37,808 bases of DNA from NCBI GenBank assembly GCA_002319965.1, contig DCJQ01000017.1, positions 74,066-111,873 of the forward strand. The letters are read 5' to 3'. A model generated the notes under the pieces. That model was given only the letters and a program-made list of their open reading frames with translations, was not told the origin of the DNA and searched no databases. The position numbers and the translations under genes were made by a program. Source of the stretch: Megasphaera sp. UBA1696 (lineage in GTDB: Bacteria > Bacillota > Negativicutes > Veillonellales > Megasphaeraceae). Shown here one piece after another: positions 8,121-13,858 of the stretch (position 1 is its first letter; each line of letters opens with the position of its first letter).

Positions 8121-8150
8121 ATTTTACACTAATGGTAGCTTTTTTGTAAA
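8121..8150 (-). promoter_or_regulatory. Leftward promoter of the repressor
   Basis: Reading the minus strand: TTTACA, 18 bases, TAAAAT, each one base from consensus, 25 bases from the repressor start. Confidence 0.65.
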
Positions 8151-8157
8151 TTAAAAA

Positions 8158-8242
8158 TTCTAAAAAGATATTGACTGGGCTAGTACGTGTATGCTAATAT
8201 CTAAATTAAGGTTCGATATGAATATTTGATTTTCTAAAAAGA
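8158..8242. promoter_or_regulatory. Candidate operator repeats in the switch region
   Basis: TTCTAAAAAGA occurs at 8158-8168 and again at 8232-8242, one copy on each side of the rightward promoter. Both could bind the CI-like or Cro-like protein. Confidence 0.5.
8171..8200 (+). promoter_or_regulatory. Rightward promoter of the Cro-like/replication genes
   Basis: TTGACT, 18 bases, TAATAT, 65 bases before the Cro-like ATG. It faces away from the repressor promoter. Confidence 0.65.
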
Positions 8243-8264
8243 AATTTAAGAAGAAGGTGAAATT

Positions 8265-8480
8265 ATGAAAGATGCCGTAAATGTTGACATGGAAAAAATC
8301 GAAACTATGTTGTATAAGCGTTTATGGACATGGGCCGAACTGGCCCGACGTTCCAATGTAACGACGCCAACACTTTTTGCACTCAAAGCCGGGCGTCGTC
8401 GTGCCAGTATGAGGACTCTTTATAAGATTGCTCACGCCTTTGACGTACAGCCGGGGATGCTTATCAGAAAGGACGCCTAA
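8265..8480 (+). CDS. Cro-like XRE helix-turn-helix protein
   Basis: A 71-residue single-domain DNA-binding protein: LYKRLWTWAELARRSNVTTPTLFALKAGRRRASMRTLYKIAHAFDV is a complete XRE helix-turn-helix. GAAGGTG lies 6 bases upstream of the ATG. It is divergent from the repressor and first in the rightward transcript, so it probably plays the Cro role: turning down the repressor and starting the replication genes. Confidence 0.88.
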   Translation: MKDAVNVDMEKIETMLYKRLWTWAELARRSNVTTPTLFALKAGRRRASMRTLYKIAHAFDVQPGMLIRKDA

Positions 8481-8501
8481 TTTATGAAACCGAACCACGG
8501 A

Positions 8502-8523
8502 ATTAGTCCCCGTCTGGACTAAT
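8502..8523. repeat. Short perfect inverted repeat
   Basis: ATTAGTCC (8502-8509) and GGACTAAT (8516-8523) are exact reverse complements around a 6-base loop. No T-run follows on the plus strand. It may be an operator or an RNA hairpin ahead of the next gene. Confidence 0.5.
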
Positions 8524-8547
8524 GAAAAAAAGAGAAATAAAAAAACT

Positions 8548-8575
8548 GTCGAAAATGCTCTGTAAGCTCATTTTT
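8548..8575 (+). repeat. Dispersed repeat, copy 2
   Basis: A 27/28 match to 7374-7401 in the same orientation, lying directly upstream of the ribosome site of the excisionase-like gene. Confidence 0.75.
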
Positions 8576-8599
8576 CAAATTTTGAAAGGGGGTGAAAGC

Positions 8600-8851
8600 A
8601 TGTCAAAGAAAAATCCGAAACTAAAGATATATGAAGACGATACAGGCGTCGTGTGGGTACGAAACCCAGAATTGCAGCGGCGGTTTTCATTGTGTCGGAC
8701 AACAGTCTACATACTATTGGAAGAAATGCGAAATATGCCGAAATACTGCCAGTCCTTTCTTGACTTGTCTTATACTTTGCGACTCGTGAAATTGGTCGAC
8801 TTTGAAAAATTTCTGAAAGAACGAAGTGAAAAAAAAGCATGGTTACGTTGA
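8600..8851 (+). CDS. Excisionase-like small winged-helix protein
   Basis: An 83-residue basic protein. RFSLCRTTVYILLEEM looks like the recognition helix of a MerR/AlpA/Xis-type fold, and VKLVDFEKFLKERSEK is the usual short C-terminal helix of that group. The ATG at 8600 follows AAAGGGGGTGAAAG with ideal spacing; an in-frame ATG at 8522 has none. Its place between the Cro-like gene and the primase, and next to a dispersed repeat also found near int and the element ends, suggests a directionality factor or transcriptional activator. Distant similarity only. Confidence 0.6.
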   Translation: MSKKNPKLKIYEDDTGVVWVRNPELQRRFSLCRTTVYILLEEMRNMPKYCQSFLDLSYTLRLVKLVDFEKFLKERSEKKAWLR

Positions 8852-8887
8852 ATTGGTTGCTGGGAATTACTAAAAGACAAATAAAAA

Positions 8888-8919
8888 GGCCGTCCAGGAT
8901 GTGCAGATCCCAAACGGCC
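8888..8919 (-). terminator. Minus-strand terminator-like hairpin
   Basis: GGCCGT (8888-8893) pairs with ACGGCC (8914-8919), and GGAT/ATCC can pair inside; on the minus strand it is followed by TTTTTAT. On the plus strand CCGTCC can instead pair with GGACGG at 8922-8927. It may stop antisense transcription into the switch region. Confidence 0.45.
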
Positions 8920-9049
8920 GTAGGACGGAAAAGACGGCGATAATGTTTTTTTAGTCCTTATTCTGTATTTTATCAGAAGGAAAGCGGCGACGCAATAAAA
9001 AAGCGTTTCCGCTTCCGGATTTCCACAAGGAAGAGGGGGCGATTATACC

Positions 9050-11245
9050 TTGAATATAAATTATGACGCGATTCCTCACGAGATGAAGGAATGTAAAAAT
9101 TGGGTATGTTGGCGTTATATAAATACGAAAGTACCTTTTTACCGTGATGATGATGGGATAGAGCATAGCGCTGCGGTAAATGCCCCGGAAACATGGAAGG
9201 GGATTGACGATACGGCAGCTAGTAAAACCAAATATGGCTATGATGGTATTGGGTATGTATTTAGTAAAGATACCCATTTTGCGGGCGTCGATATTGACCA
9301 TTGTGTAATTGATGGACAAGCCAATGCAGAAGCACAATTTATTATTGATAGCCTGGACAGCTATACAGAGCTTTCCCCTAGTGGCAGCGGCATCCATATC
9401 ATCGTAAGGAAACATGAGGGGCAGGCTTTCCAACACGGGGTTAATCAACACGGCATTACTATCAAATTTAAAGGGCGTGTTTTAAACTTTGAAGGGATTG
9501 AAGCTTATACGCATGACCGTTTTTTTACCGTGACGGGTAACGTGTACCAGGGGCGGGGAAAAATCGACGACAGGGGCGATGAAATTCAAGAACTATGGGA
9601 CAGCTTGGATGAAGCATCAAACCGAAAAAGAAAAGGATATGCAACTGTAGCCGTCAATAAAACGAAAGACTTGCCTAGTTGTCCTTTGCCGGACTTGGAG
9701 CTTGTGGATATTATTGCTCGTATCAGAAAAAGCGAACAAGCGCCAATGTTTGAGAAATTTTGGAGTGGGAAATGGGAATCCCTGCCTGGGTATGAAGGTA
9801 AAAGTCAAAGTGAAGCAGACCAGGGCTTTATGAATATGCTCTGTTTTTGGGTAAAAGGAAACAGGGAAGCCATGCGTCAATTGTTTTCCATGTCAGCACT
9901 CGGGCAGAGGGATAAGTGGATAAATCGGCCGGATTACCAAGAAAGGACAATTAAAACGGCGCTTGATTCCTGGAACGGGGAATCATATGACCCGGATGCG
10001 TACAAGCGTAAACATGGGGCTGTTATTGATTCACCGGATAAGTACCCGGATATAAGAATCATGAAAAATGGGGATAAAAGGCCTGTTGTAGAAACGTTGG
10101 AAAATACAGCTTACTGCCTTAATGCTTTAGGCATTACCATAAGGCTAAACCTGCTTACAAAAGCGGTTGAAATCAATGGCTATGGACTTGAAAAGTTGTC
10201 TTTTGACAGCGCTCTCACAAAGGTACGCGGTATGTGTTGTCGGAACTATCTACCTATAAAAAAATCTGATTTATTCGACAACATCAGCACTATAGCAGAG
10301 GAAAATAAGTATAGTCCAGTTTGTGAGTATCTCAGACAGTGCATGACGAAGTGGGACGGGAAAGACCATATAGAAATGCTTTTTTCCCGACTCATGCTTT
10401 CTGATCGCCAAACCGATATTGCATTTTGTAAAAAGCTTTTCCACAAGTGGCTGCTATCATGCGTTGTATTAGCTTTCAATGAAGGAACGGAATCAGCAGA
10501 TGGCATATTTGTCCTTGTGGGGGCGCAAGGAATAGGGAAAACCCGTTTCCTGCATACGCTTGTACCTAGTGACGAATGGTGTCTTGATGGGATGACACTA
10601 GACCCGGCGTCAAAGGATGACAAAATGACAGTCAACCGTTATTGGATAGTGGAGCTAGGGGAAGTAGATGACACGATACAGCGGGAAAAAGTGGCCAAAT
10701 TGAAAAGCTATATTACTGCCAGTAAAGATTCATACCGTGAGCCATATAAGCGGGCATCTCAGACGTTTCCACGGACTACCGTTTTCATGGCCACAACCAA
10801 TGATGACCAGTTTTTAAAAGACGCTACCGGGGATCGTCGTTACTGGACGTTGGAAGTCATTTCCATAGATAATGATTCCCCGCTTGATATAGAACAGGTA
10901 TGGGGCCAGGCGATGTATTTAGTTTTTGAAAAACATGAATCTCATCACTTGGCCGAAAAAGACATCAAAGAATTGTACAAGCATAATCTAAGATTTACCA
11001 GTATTCCGCCGACGATGCGATTATTACTTGATGGGTTCGATTGGACAAAAGATGTTAAGGAATGGAAGAAATATACAGCTAGTGAAGTTTGCAAGCATTT
11101 TAGATTGCCTGCTACACATAATCGCCGTATTGCGAAAGCAATCCGACAGTTAGCGAAAAGCGACAAACGGATTAAGATTCCCACAAGCAACCATAGCAAG
11201 CTCTATCTTTTGCCGCCATGCGATTTCGAACATGGGTATTATTAG
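9050..11245 (+). CDS. Primase-polymerase fused to VapE/VirE-type helicase
   Basis: A 731-residue replication protein. The N-terminal ~170 residues resemble archaeo-eukaryotic primase (NrS-1-like PrimPol): GVDIDH with D81 and D83, SPSGSGIHI with H116, and FEGIEAY-RFFTVTGN. The C-terminal half is a virulence-associated E type ATPase: Walker A GAQGIGKT (491-498), acidic YWIVELGEVD (531-540), and TFPRTTVFMATTN with GDRRYWTLEV. It would prime and unwind the element's own origin, which lies directly downstream. The start is TTG 9050 with AAGAGGGGG 10 bases upstream; the next in-frame ATG would cut into the primase domain. This is the signature gene of phage satellites and small prophages. Confidence 0.9.
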   Translation: MNINYDAIPHEMKECKNWVCWRYINTKVPFYRDDDGIEHSAAVNAPETWKGIDDTAASKTKYGYDGIGYVFSKDTHFAGVDIDHCVIDGQANAEAQFIIDSLDSYTELSPSGSGIHIIVRKHEGQAFQHGVNQHGITIKFKGRVLNFEGIEAYTHDRFFTVTGNVYQGRGKIDDRGDEIQELWDSLDEASNRKRKGYATVAVNKTKDLPSCPLPDLELVDIIARIRKSEQAPMFEKFWSGKWESLPGYEGKSQSEADQGFMNMLCFWVKGNREAMRQLFSMSALGQRDKWINRPDYQERTIKTALDSWNGESYDPDAYKRKHGAVIDSPDKYPDIRIMKNGDKRPVVETLENTAYCLNALGITIRLNLLTKAVEINGYGLEKLSFDSALTKVRGMCCRNYLPIKKSDLFDNISTIAEENKYSPVCEYLRQCMTKWDGKDHIEMLFSRLMLSDRQTDIAFCKKLFHKWLLSCVVLAFNEGTESADGIFVLVGAQGIGKTRFLHTLVPSDEWCLDGMTLDPASKDDKMTVNRYWIVELGEVDDTIQREKVAKLKSYITASKDSYREPYKRASQTFPRTTVFMATTNDDQFLKDATGDRRYWTLEVISIDNDSPLDIEQVWGQAMYLVFEKHESHHLAEKDIKELYKHNLRFTSIPPTMRLLLDGFDWTKDVKEWKKYTASEVCKHFRLPATHNRRIAKAIRQLAKSDKRIKIPTSNHSKLYLLPPCDFEHGYY

Positions 11246-11264
11246 AGACTTGTGAGGCCTGTTT

Positions 11265-11479
11265 GGGACGTTGCGGGGACGTTAAAGAATGGCATAGCCA
11301 TAAGGCTGGGGACATTGGGACGTTAAAACACCATAAAAATTATAAATAAAGAGTTAGTACTTATATATGTATTATATAAGTATAGGCCATTTCTAACGTC
11401 CCAACGTCCCCATGAAGCACCACTAGGAGAAAAAATAACGTCCCCGAATATAGTTTTCATCGTTCCCTGTAATGTCCCC
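11265..11479. other. Candidate replication origin: 4+4 inverted iterons around an AT-rich core
   Basis: Left of the core the motif GGG(G)AC(G/A)TT occurs at 11265-11272, 11275-11283, 11308-11316 and 11317-11324. Right of it the inverse AA(C/T)GTCCC(C) occurs at 11395-11402, 11403-11411, 11437-11445 and 11471-11479. The two inner pairs are in direct contact, at equal rank on both sides of a 70-base AT-rich core. The core contains a perfect dyad, TACTTATATA / TATATAAGTA (11358-11382). This lies right after the primase-helicase gene. SaPI origins have the same plan: iteron sets on both sides of an AT-rich region next to rep. Function is inferred; the symmetry is directly visible. Confidence 0.8.
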
Positions 11480-11485
11480 TCTGCT

Positions 11486-11507
11486 TGTGGGTATGGTTGT
11501 CGGGGAA
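11486..11507 (+). repeat. 22-bp repeat, copy 2
   Basis: A 20/22 match to 7419-7440, same orientation, ending just before the ribosome site of the next gene. A partial copy (GTGTGGGTA) occurs at 12391-12399. Confidence 0.6.
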
Positions 11508-11527
11508 TTTGAAAGGAGTATACAGAT

Positions 11528-11806
11528 ATGGATACAGTAAAACATTTTTTAGTAACACCAAAAGAAGCAGAAGAGGCGGCGGGCTTTCGCCCGTTCCAGA
11601 GTGATATGAGCTTGATAATGGGTGTAGTACGGTATGCAGGCGTTCAAGCAGCCAACAGGATTTTAGACGGGATTGACATGGACGACCTTAATTGGGTGAA
11701 GGCTTGTGAACTGCATGCTGTATTTACGGCGGGATATATACAGGGGAAGCGTGAAGAACGGGAACGCAAGGCCCGCGTCTGTTTGTGTATGGCAGAGCAG
11801 GAATAG
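11528..11806 (+). CDS. Small element protein of unknown function
   Basis: A 92-residue protein with ATG preceded by AAAGGAG (7-8 bases). It is helical, ends in a charged stretch (GKREERERKARV), and has no motif I recognise. It sits directly after the origin and before another small gene, in the position where satellites carry helper-interference or replication-accessory genes; no function can be assigned from that alone. Confidence 0.7.
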   Translation: MDTVKHFLVTPKEAEEAAGFRPFQSDMSLIMGVVRYAGVQAANRILDGIDMDDLNWVKACELHAVFTAGYIQGKREERERKARVCLCMAEQE

Positions 11807-11827
11807 TAGTAAAGGAGTGAGCGGCTT

Positions 11828-12004
11828 ATGGGATCGAAATCGAAAAGCGTGATGAGAAATAATCCGAAACAATACGTTACACGGGATACGGCAACTATTA
11901 TGCCGGGGATGCCTAGCGGACAACGGGATTATGTAGTTGGTTTGATTGCACCCCGGAATCGGGCTGAACGGCGTCAGGCGTTGCGTTTAGGAAAGCGACG
12001 CTGA
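11828..12004 (+). CDS. Small basic protein of unknown function
   Basis: A 58-residue, strongly basic frame with AAAGGAGTGAG upstream of the ATG. It begins MGSKSKSVMRNNP and ends RAERRQALRLGKRR, suggesting nucleic-acid binding. Twenty-one bases separate it from the previous gene and a terminator follows at 12011, so the pair ends the rightward transcript. Confidence 0.6.
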   Translation: MGSKSKSVMRNNPKQYVTRDTATIMPGMPSGQRDYVVGLIAPRNRAERRQALRLGKRR

Positions 12005-12010
12005 TGGAGT

Positions 12011-12046
12011 ACGGGGAAGGCCAATAAACGGCCGTCCCCGTTTTTT
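12011..12046 (+). terminator. Terminator of the element's rightward operon
   Basis: ACGGGGA pairs with TCCCCGT and an inner GGCC/GGCC closes the stem; six T follow. Confidence 0.9.
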
Positions 12047-12062
12047 CATGTCAAAATTTTTT

Positions 12063-12113
12063 ACGGGTCCTTCCACGGTCAAAAATTTGCCGCGGCGCTT
12101 TCGCACCCCGAAA
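12063..12113. other. Candidate cos-like packaging segment
   Basis: A GC-rich non-coding stretch with a palindromic centre (GCCGCGGC at 12089-12096) followed by GCTTTCGCACCCCG stands out from AT-rich flanks. Similar GC-rich non-coding segments lie before terminase genes of cos-type Firmicute phages, and cos-type satellites carry a copy to be packaged by a helper. The call rests on general resemblance and position; no helper phage sequence is available here. Confidence 0.35.
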
Positions 12114-12398
12114 GAACACTAGTTTTGTAGATTTTTATAAGTGGTTCCTTCTCTATTGACCGGGAACGCCTCGGAATGATGATAACTTGTTTTCTCCGTA
12201 TGAAAATTACATGAAACAGTCGTAAATTCACCGTTTTGAGGTCCTTTTGAATTGCTCTGTAAATCATATGTAGAAACGGATAAAAACGCGATATAGGGGA
12301 AATGGGGAGAGGTTCCGCATACTTACTGAACAGCGGGTGCCATGCTTCAGTCGCCAGGCAGCAAAACAGCCGGGCTTTTTAGGCTTCTTCGTGTGGGT
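12114..12398. other. Non-coding stretch at the element's right side
   Basis: No supported gene. A 62-codon frame on the minus strand (12079-12267) runs across the GC-rich segment and has no ribosome site. A weak terminator-like hairpin lies at 12353-12380 (GCCAGGC / GCCGGGC with one mismatch, then TTTTT). Confidence 0.4.
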
Positions 12399-12514
12399 AC
12401 AGAACATTTTCGACGATGACGACATATTTTAATATGTTGCTCCCTTACTGTTCCCTTTCCTAAATGAATAGATTTTAATTGGCTGTTTTAAGCGATTGTT
12501 GTATAATAGTCATA
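12399..12514. repeat. Right-end repeat, copy A (att core and promoter-like)
   Basis: About 110 bases are clearly related to 13682-13797. Order: inverted copy of the int-proximal dispersed repeat (12399-12424), a perfect dyad ACATATT-TT-AATATGT, the att core (12438-12457), then TTGGCT, 17 bases, TATAAT (12479-12507). It probably is the attR of the first element or the attL side of the second. Confidence 0.75.
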
Positions 12515-12528
12515 AACTAAAACATATT

Positions 12529-12580
12529 GTTAATGACACAATGACAAACCTCTTATATAAGGAATGTCATTGTGTCAAAA
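12529..12580. repeat. Second origin-like palindrome
   Basis: GACACAATGACA (12535-12546) and TGTCATTGTGTC (12565-12576) are exact reverse complements around an AT-rich spacer containing CTTATATAAGG. Each arm can be read as two AATGACA-type units, so the plan mirrors the origin at 11265-11479 in miniature with a different iteron sequence. Confidence 0.55.
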
Positions 12581-12584
12581 AAGT

Positions 12585-12672
12585 GTTCATATGTAGGATA
12601 CCAACAGTAAGTATATAAGGGAATTAAAATTCCCCTTATATACTTACTGTCAGTATCGCTTTACACATGAAC
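12585..12672. repeat. Long imperfect palindrome
   Basis: The inner arms (12604-12625 and 12628-12650) pair over 22 bases with a single bulged C. The outer arms GATAC/GTATC and GTTCAT/ATGAAC extend the structure to about 88 bases. There is no terminator-like T-run. It may be a folded RNA, an origin structure or a transposon-like unit. Confidence 0.75.
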
Positions 12673-12986
12673 TTTGTTTTGTCTTTATGGGGTTATTGAA
12701 GGGGGGATTTGTGGTGCGTTGCACCTGTTTTTTGTGAAATACGAAACAAATAACTAGATAGACTAGAACGCTAACAATGATGAAATAACGGGCGCCGCTT
12801 CCTGGCAAAAAGCCGGATGTGGATATAAGAAAAATATGTAGATGCTGCCAGGCGGAAAACCTACGAAAACCTACGGATGATATCCCTAAAAATCCCCAAA
12901 ATGAAATGAAAGATTCATCTATGGATCACATGGAAATTATATGAATTGCCGGTCAACGGCTCGTTCTAGCTCATCTAATATTTTCT
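12673..12986. other. Non-coding remnant of the second element
   Basis: No supported gene. GGTGC-GTT-GCACC followed by TGTTTTTT (12713-12735) looks like a short terminator. CCTGGCA (12800-12806) and TGCCAGG (12845-12851) form an inverted repeat, and GAAAACCTAC is repeated in tandem near 12857-12876. Confidence 0.35.
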
Positions 12987-13085
12987 ATGGCAATGACATG
13001 GGCGATAAATAAAAGAGCGTTAAAACGGCATTTACAGCGATTTTATGATAAAGTAAAGATATTAGAATTGATGTGTTCCGGGTAA
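12987..13085 (+). CDS. Possible 32-residue protein or gene relic
   Basis: A basic frame beginning MAMTWAINKRALKRHLQ and ending before the late-regulator-like gene. There is no convincing ribosome site. It could be a true small phage gene or the tail of a decayed one. Confidence 0.25.
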   Translation: MAMTWAINKRALKRHLQRFYDKVKILELMCSG

Positions 13086-13193
13086 AGAGCAGCTGCCGGA
13101 ATGCGATTGAATGATGACGTTAAGCGTTCATGGACGTATCTGTTTTTCGTAGCGTTATTCTATGGAATTATGAATACATGGAGAGCCTGGGCT

Positions 13194-13559
13194 ATGAGCA
13201 ATCAAACGTTAAAAAGAATAAAGTGGCTTTCATTGTTGGTGGCGGCTATGCAGACGGAAATAGACGACATAGACGCGAGTCTTTCGGCCCTGGAAAAGGC
13301 GGGGGTGGGGTGCAGGTTGCACACTGTTATAGAGTACCGACAAATGGTTTTGGAAGATCAGAAGGCAGTAATAGAAAAGAGAAATGCCATTATAAAAAGG
13401 ATATCCCGTGTAGATGATGAACTATATCGGAAGATACTAGTGGGGCGATATGTTGACGGAATGAGTTGCGAAGAACTAGCCGAAGAACTACATTATTCAA
13501 ATGGTTATGTTATCTGGCTTAGTAAAAGAGCACATGCGGCCTTTGAAGCTATCCACTAA
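13194..13559 (+). CDS. Phage late-regulator-like protein with sigma-70 region-4 type HTH
   Basis: A 121-residue protein. The N-terminal part is helical (coiled-coil-like around IDDIDASLSALEKAG and VLEDQKAVIEKRNAI). The C-terminus is a helix-turn-helix of sigma region 4/ArpU-RinA type (YVDGMSCEELAEELHYSNGYVIWLSKRAHAAF). Such proteins activate late or packaging genes in Firmicute phages. The start at 13194 has GGAGAG 8 bases upstream; the longer frame from 13101 has no ribosome site. It lies between the two right-end repeats, with no packaging genes left downstream, so it is probably a survivor of the second element. Confidence 0.7.
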   Translation: MSNQTLKRIKWLSLLVAAMQTEIDDIDASLSALEKAGVGCRLHTVIEYRQMVLEDQKAVIEKRNAIIKRISRVDDELYRKILVGRYVDGMSCEELAEELHYSNGYVIWLSKRAHAAFEAIH

Positions 13560-13649
13560 TGGATATAATGGCCGGGCCTGGATGCGGTGCAATGATGGCG
13601 GCCGCTTTTCCATATTGGCCAGGCGTGGTATAATAATTTACTACACACA

Positions 13650-13678
13650 AAAATAGCCCGGATAAAATCCAGGCTATA
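13650..13678 (-). terminator. Minus-strand terminator inside the right end
   Basis: ATAGCC-C-GGAT pairs with ATCC-A-GGCTAT; on the minus strand TTTTT follows. No minus-strand gene lies to the right, so it would block antisense transcription entering the element from the chromosome. Confidence 0.7.
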
Positions 13679-13681
13679 GGT

Positions 13682-13797
13682 ACGGAGCACTTTCGACGAT
13701 GACGACATATTAACTATGTTGCTCCCTTATTGCTCCCTTTCCTAAGTAAATAGATTGTAATTGGCTATTTCATGCGATTATTGTATAATAGTGGCAA
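13682..13797. repeat. Right-end repeat, copy B (outer attR and promoter)
   Basis: The second copy of the right-end sequence: inverted dispersed repeat (13682-13708), att core (13720-13739; 19/20 match to the left core) and a promoter. Because its core is closest to the left core, this is the best outer boundary. Confidence 0.75.
13761..13789 (+). promoter_or_regulatory. Promoter of the aminopeptidase operon
   Basis: TTGGCT, 17 bases, TATAAT; 70 bases before the gene. It lies about 20 bases outside the att core, so integration or excision could alter the region just upstream of this promoter. Confidence 0.7.
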
Positions 13798-13858
13798 ATA
13801 ATATCATTATGATTAATTCTTTAATATATGGTGACTTAGAGTAGTGTGAAAGTGAGCG

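Larger units (their letters stand above)
6099..13739. mobile_element. Phage-satellite-like integrative element plus a decayed second end
   Basis: Bounded by att-core repeats at 6099-6118 and 13720-13739, with a third copy at 12438-12457. Gene order is integrase (minus), CI-like repressor (minus), divergent Cro-like protein, excisionase-like protein, primase-polymerase/VapE helicase, iteron origin, small genes. No structural, packaging-enzyme or lysis genes are present in the inner 6.4 kb. That layout matches SaPI/PICI satellites in general form. The piece from 12458 to 13739 is probably the remnant of a second element at the same site. Confidence 0.7.

Noticed and set aside
12079..12267. A 62-codon minus-strand frame near the satellite right end
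   Set aside because: It crosses the GC-rich cos-like segment and lacks a ribosome site.
12585..12672. Retron-type msr-msd RNA
   Set aside because: The hairpin shape prompted the idea, but no reverse transcriptase gene is in the window.
12932..12975. A short minus-strand reading KILDELERAVDRQFI
   Set aside because: Only 15 codons between stops; too short to support as a gene.
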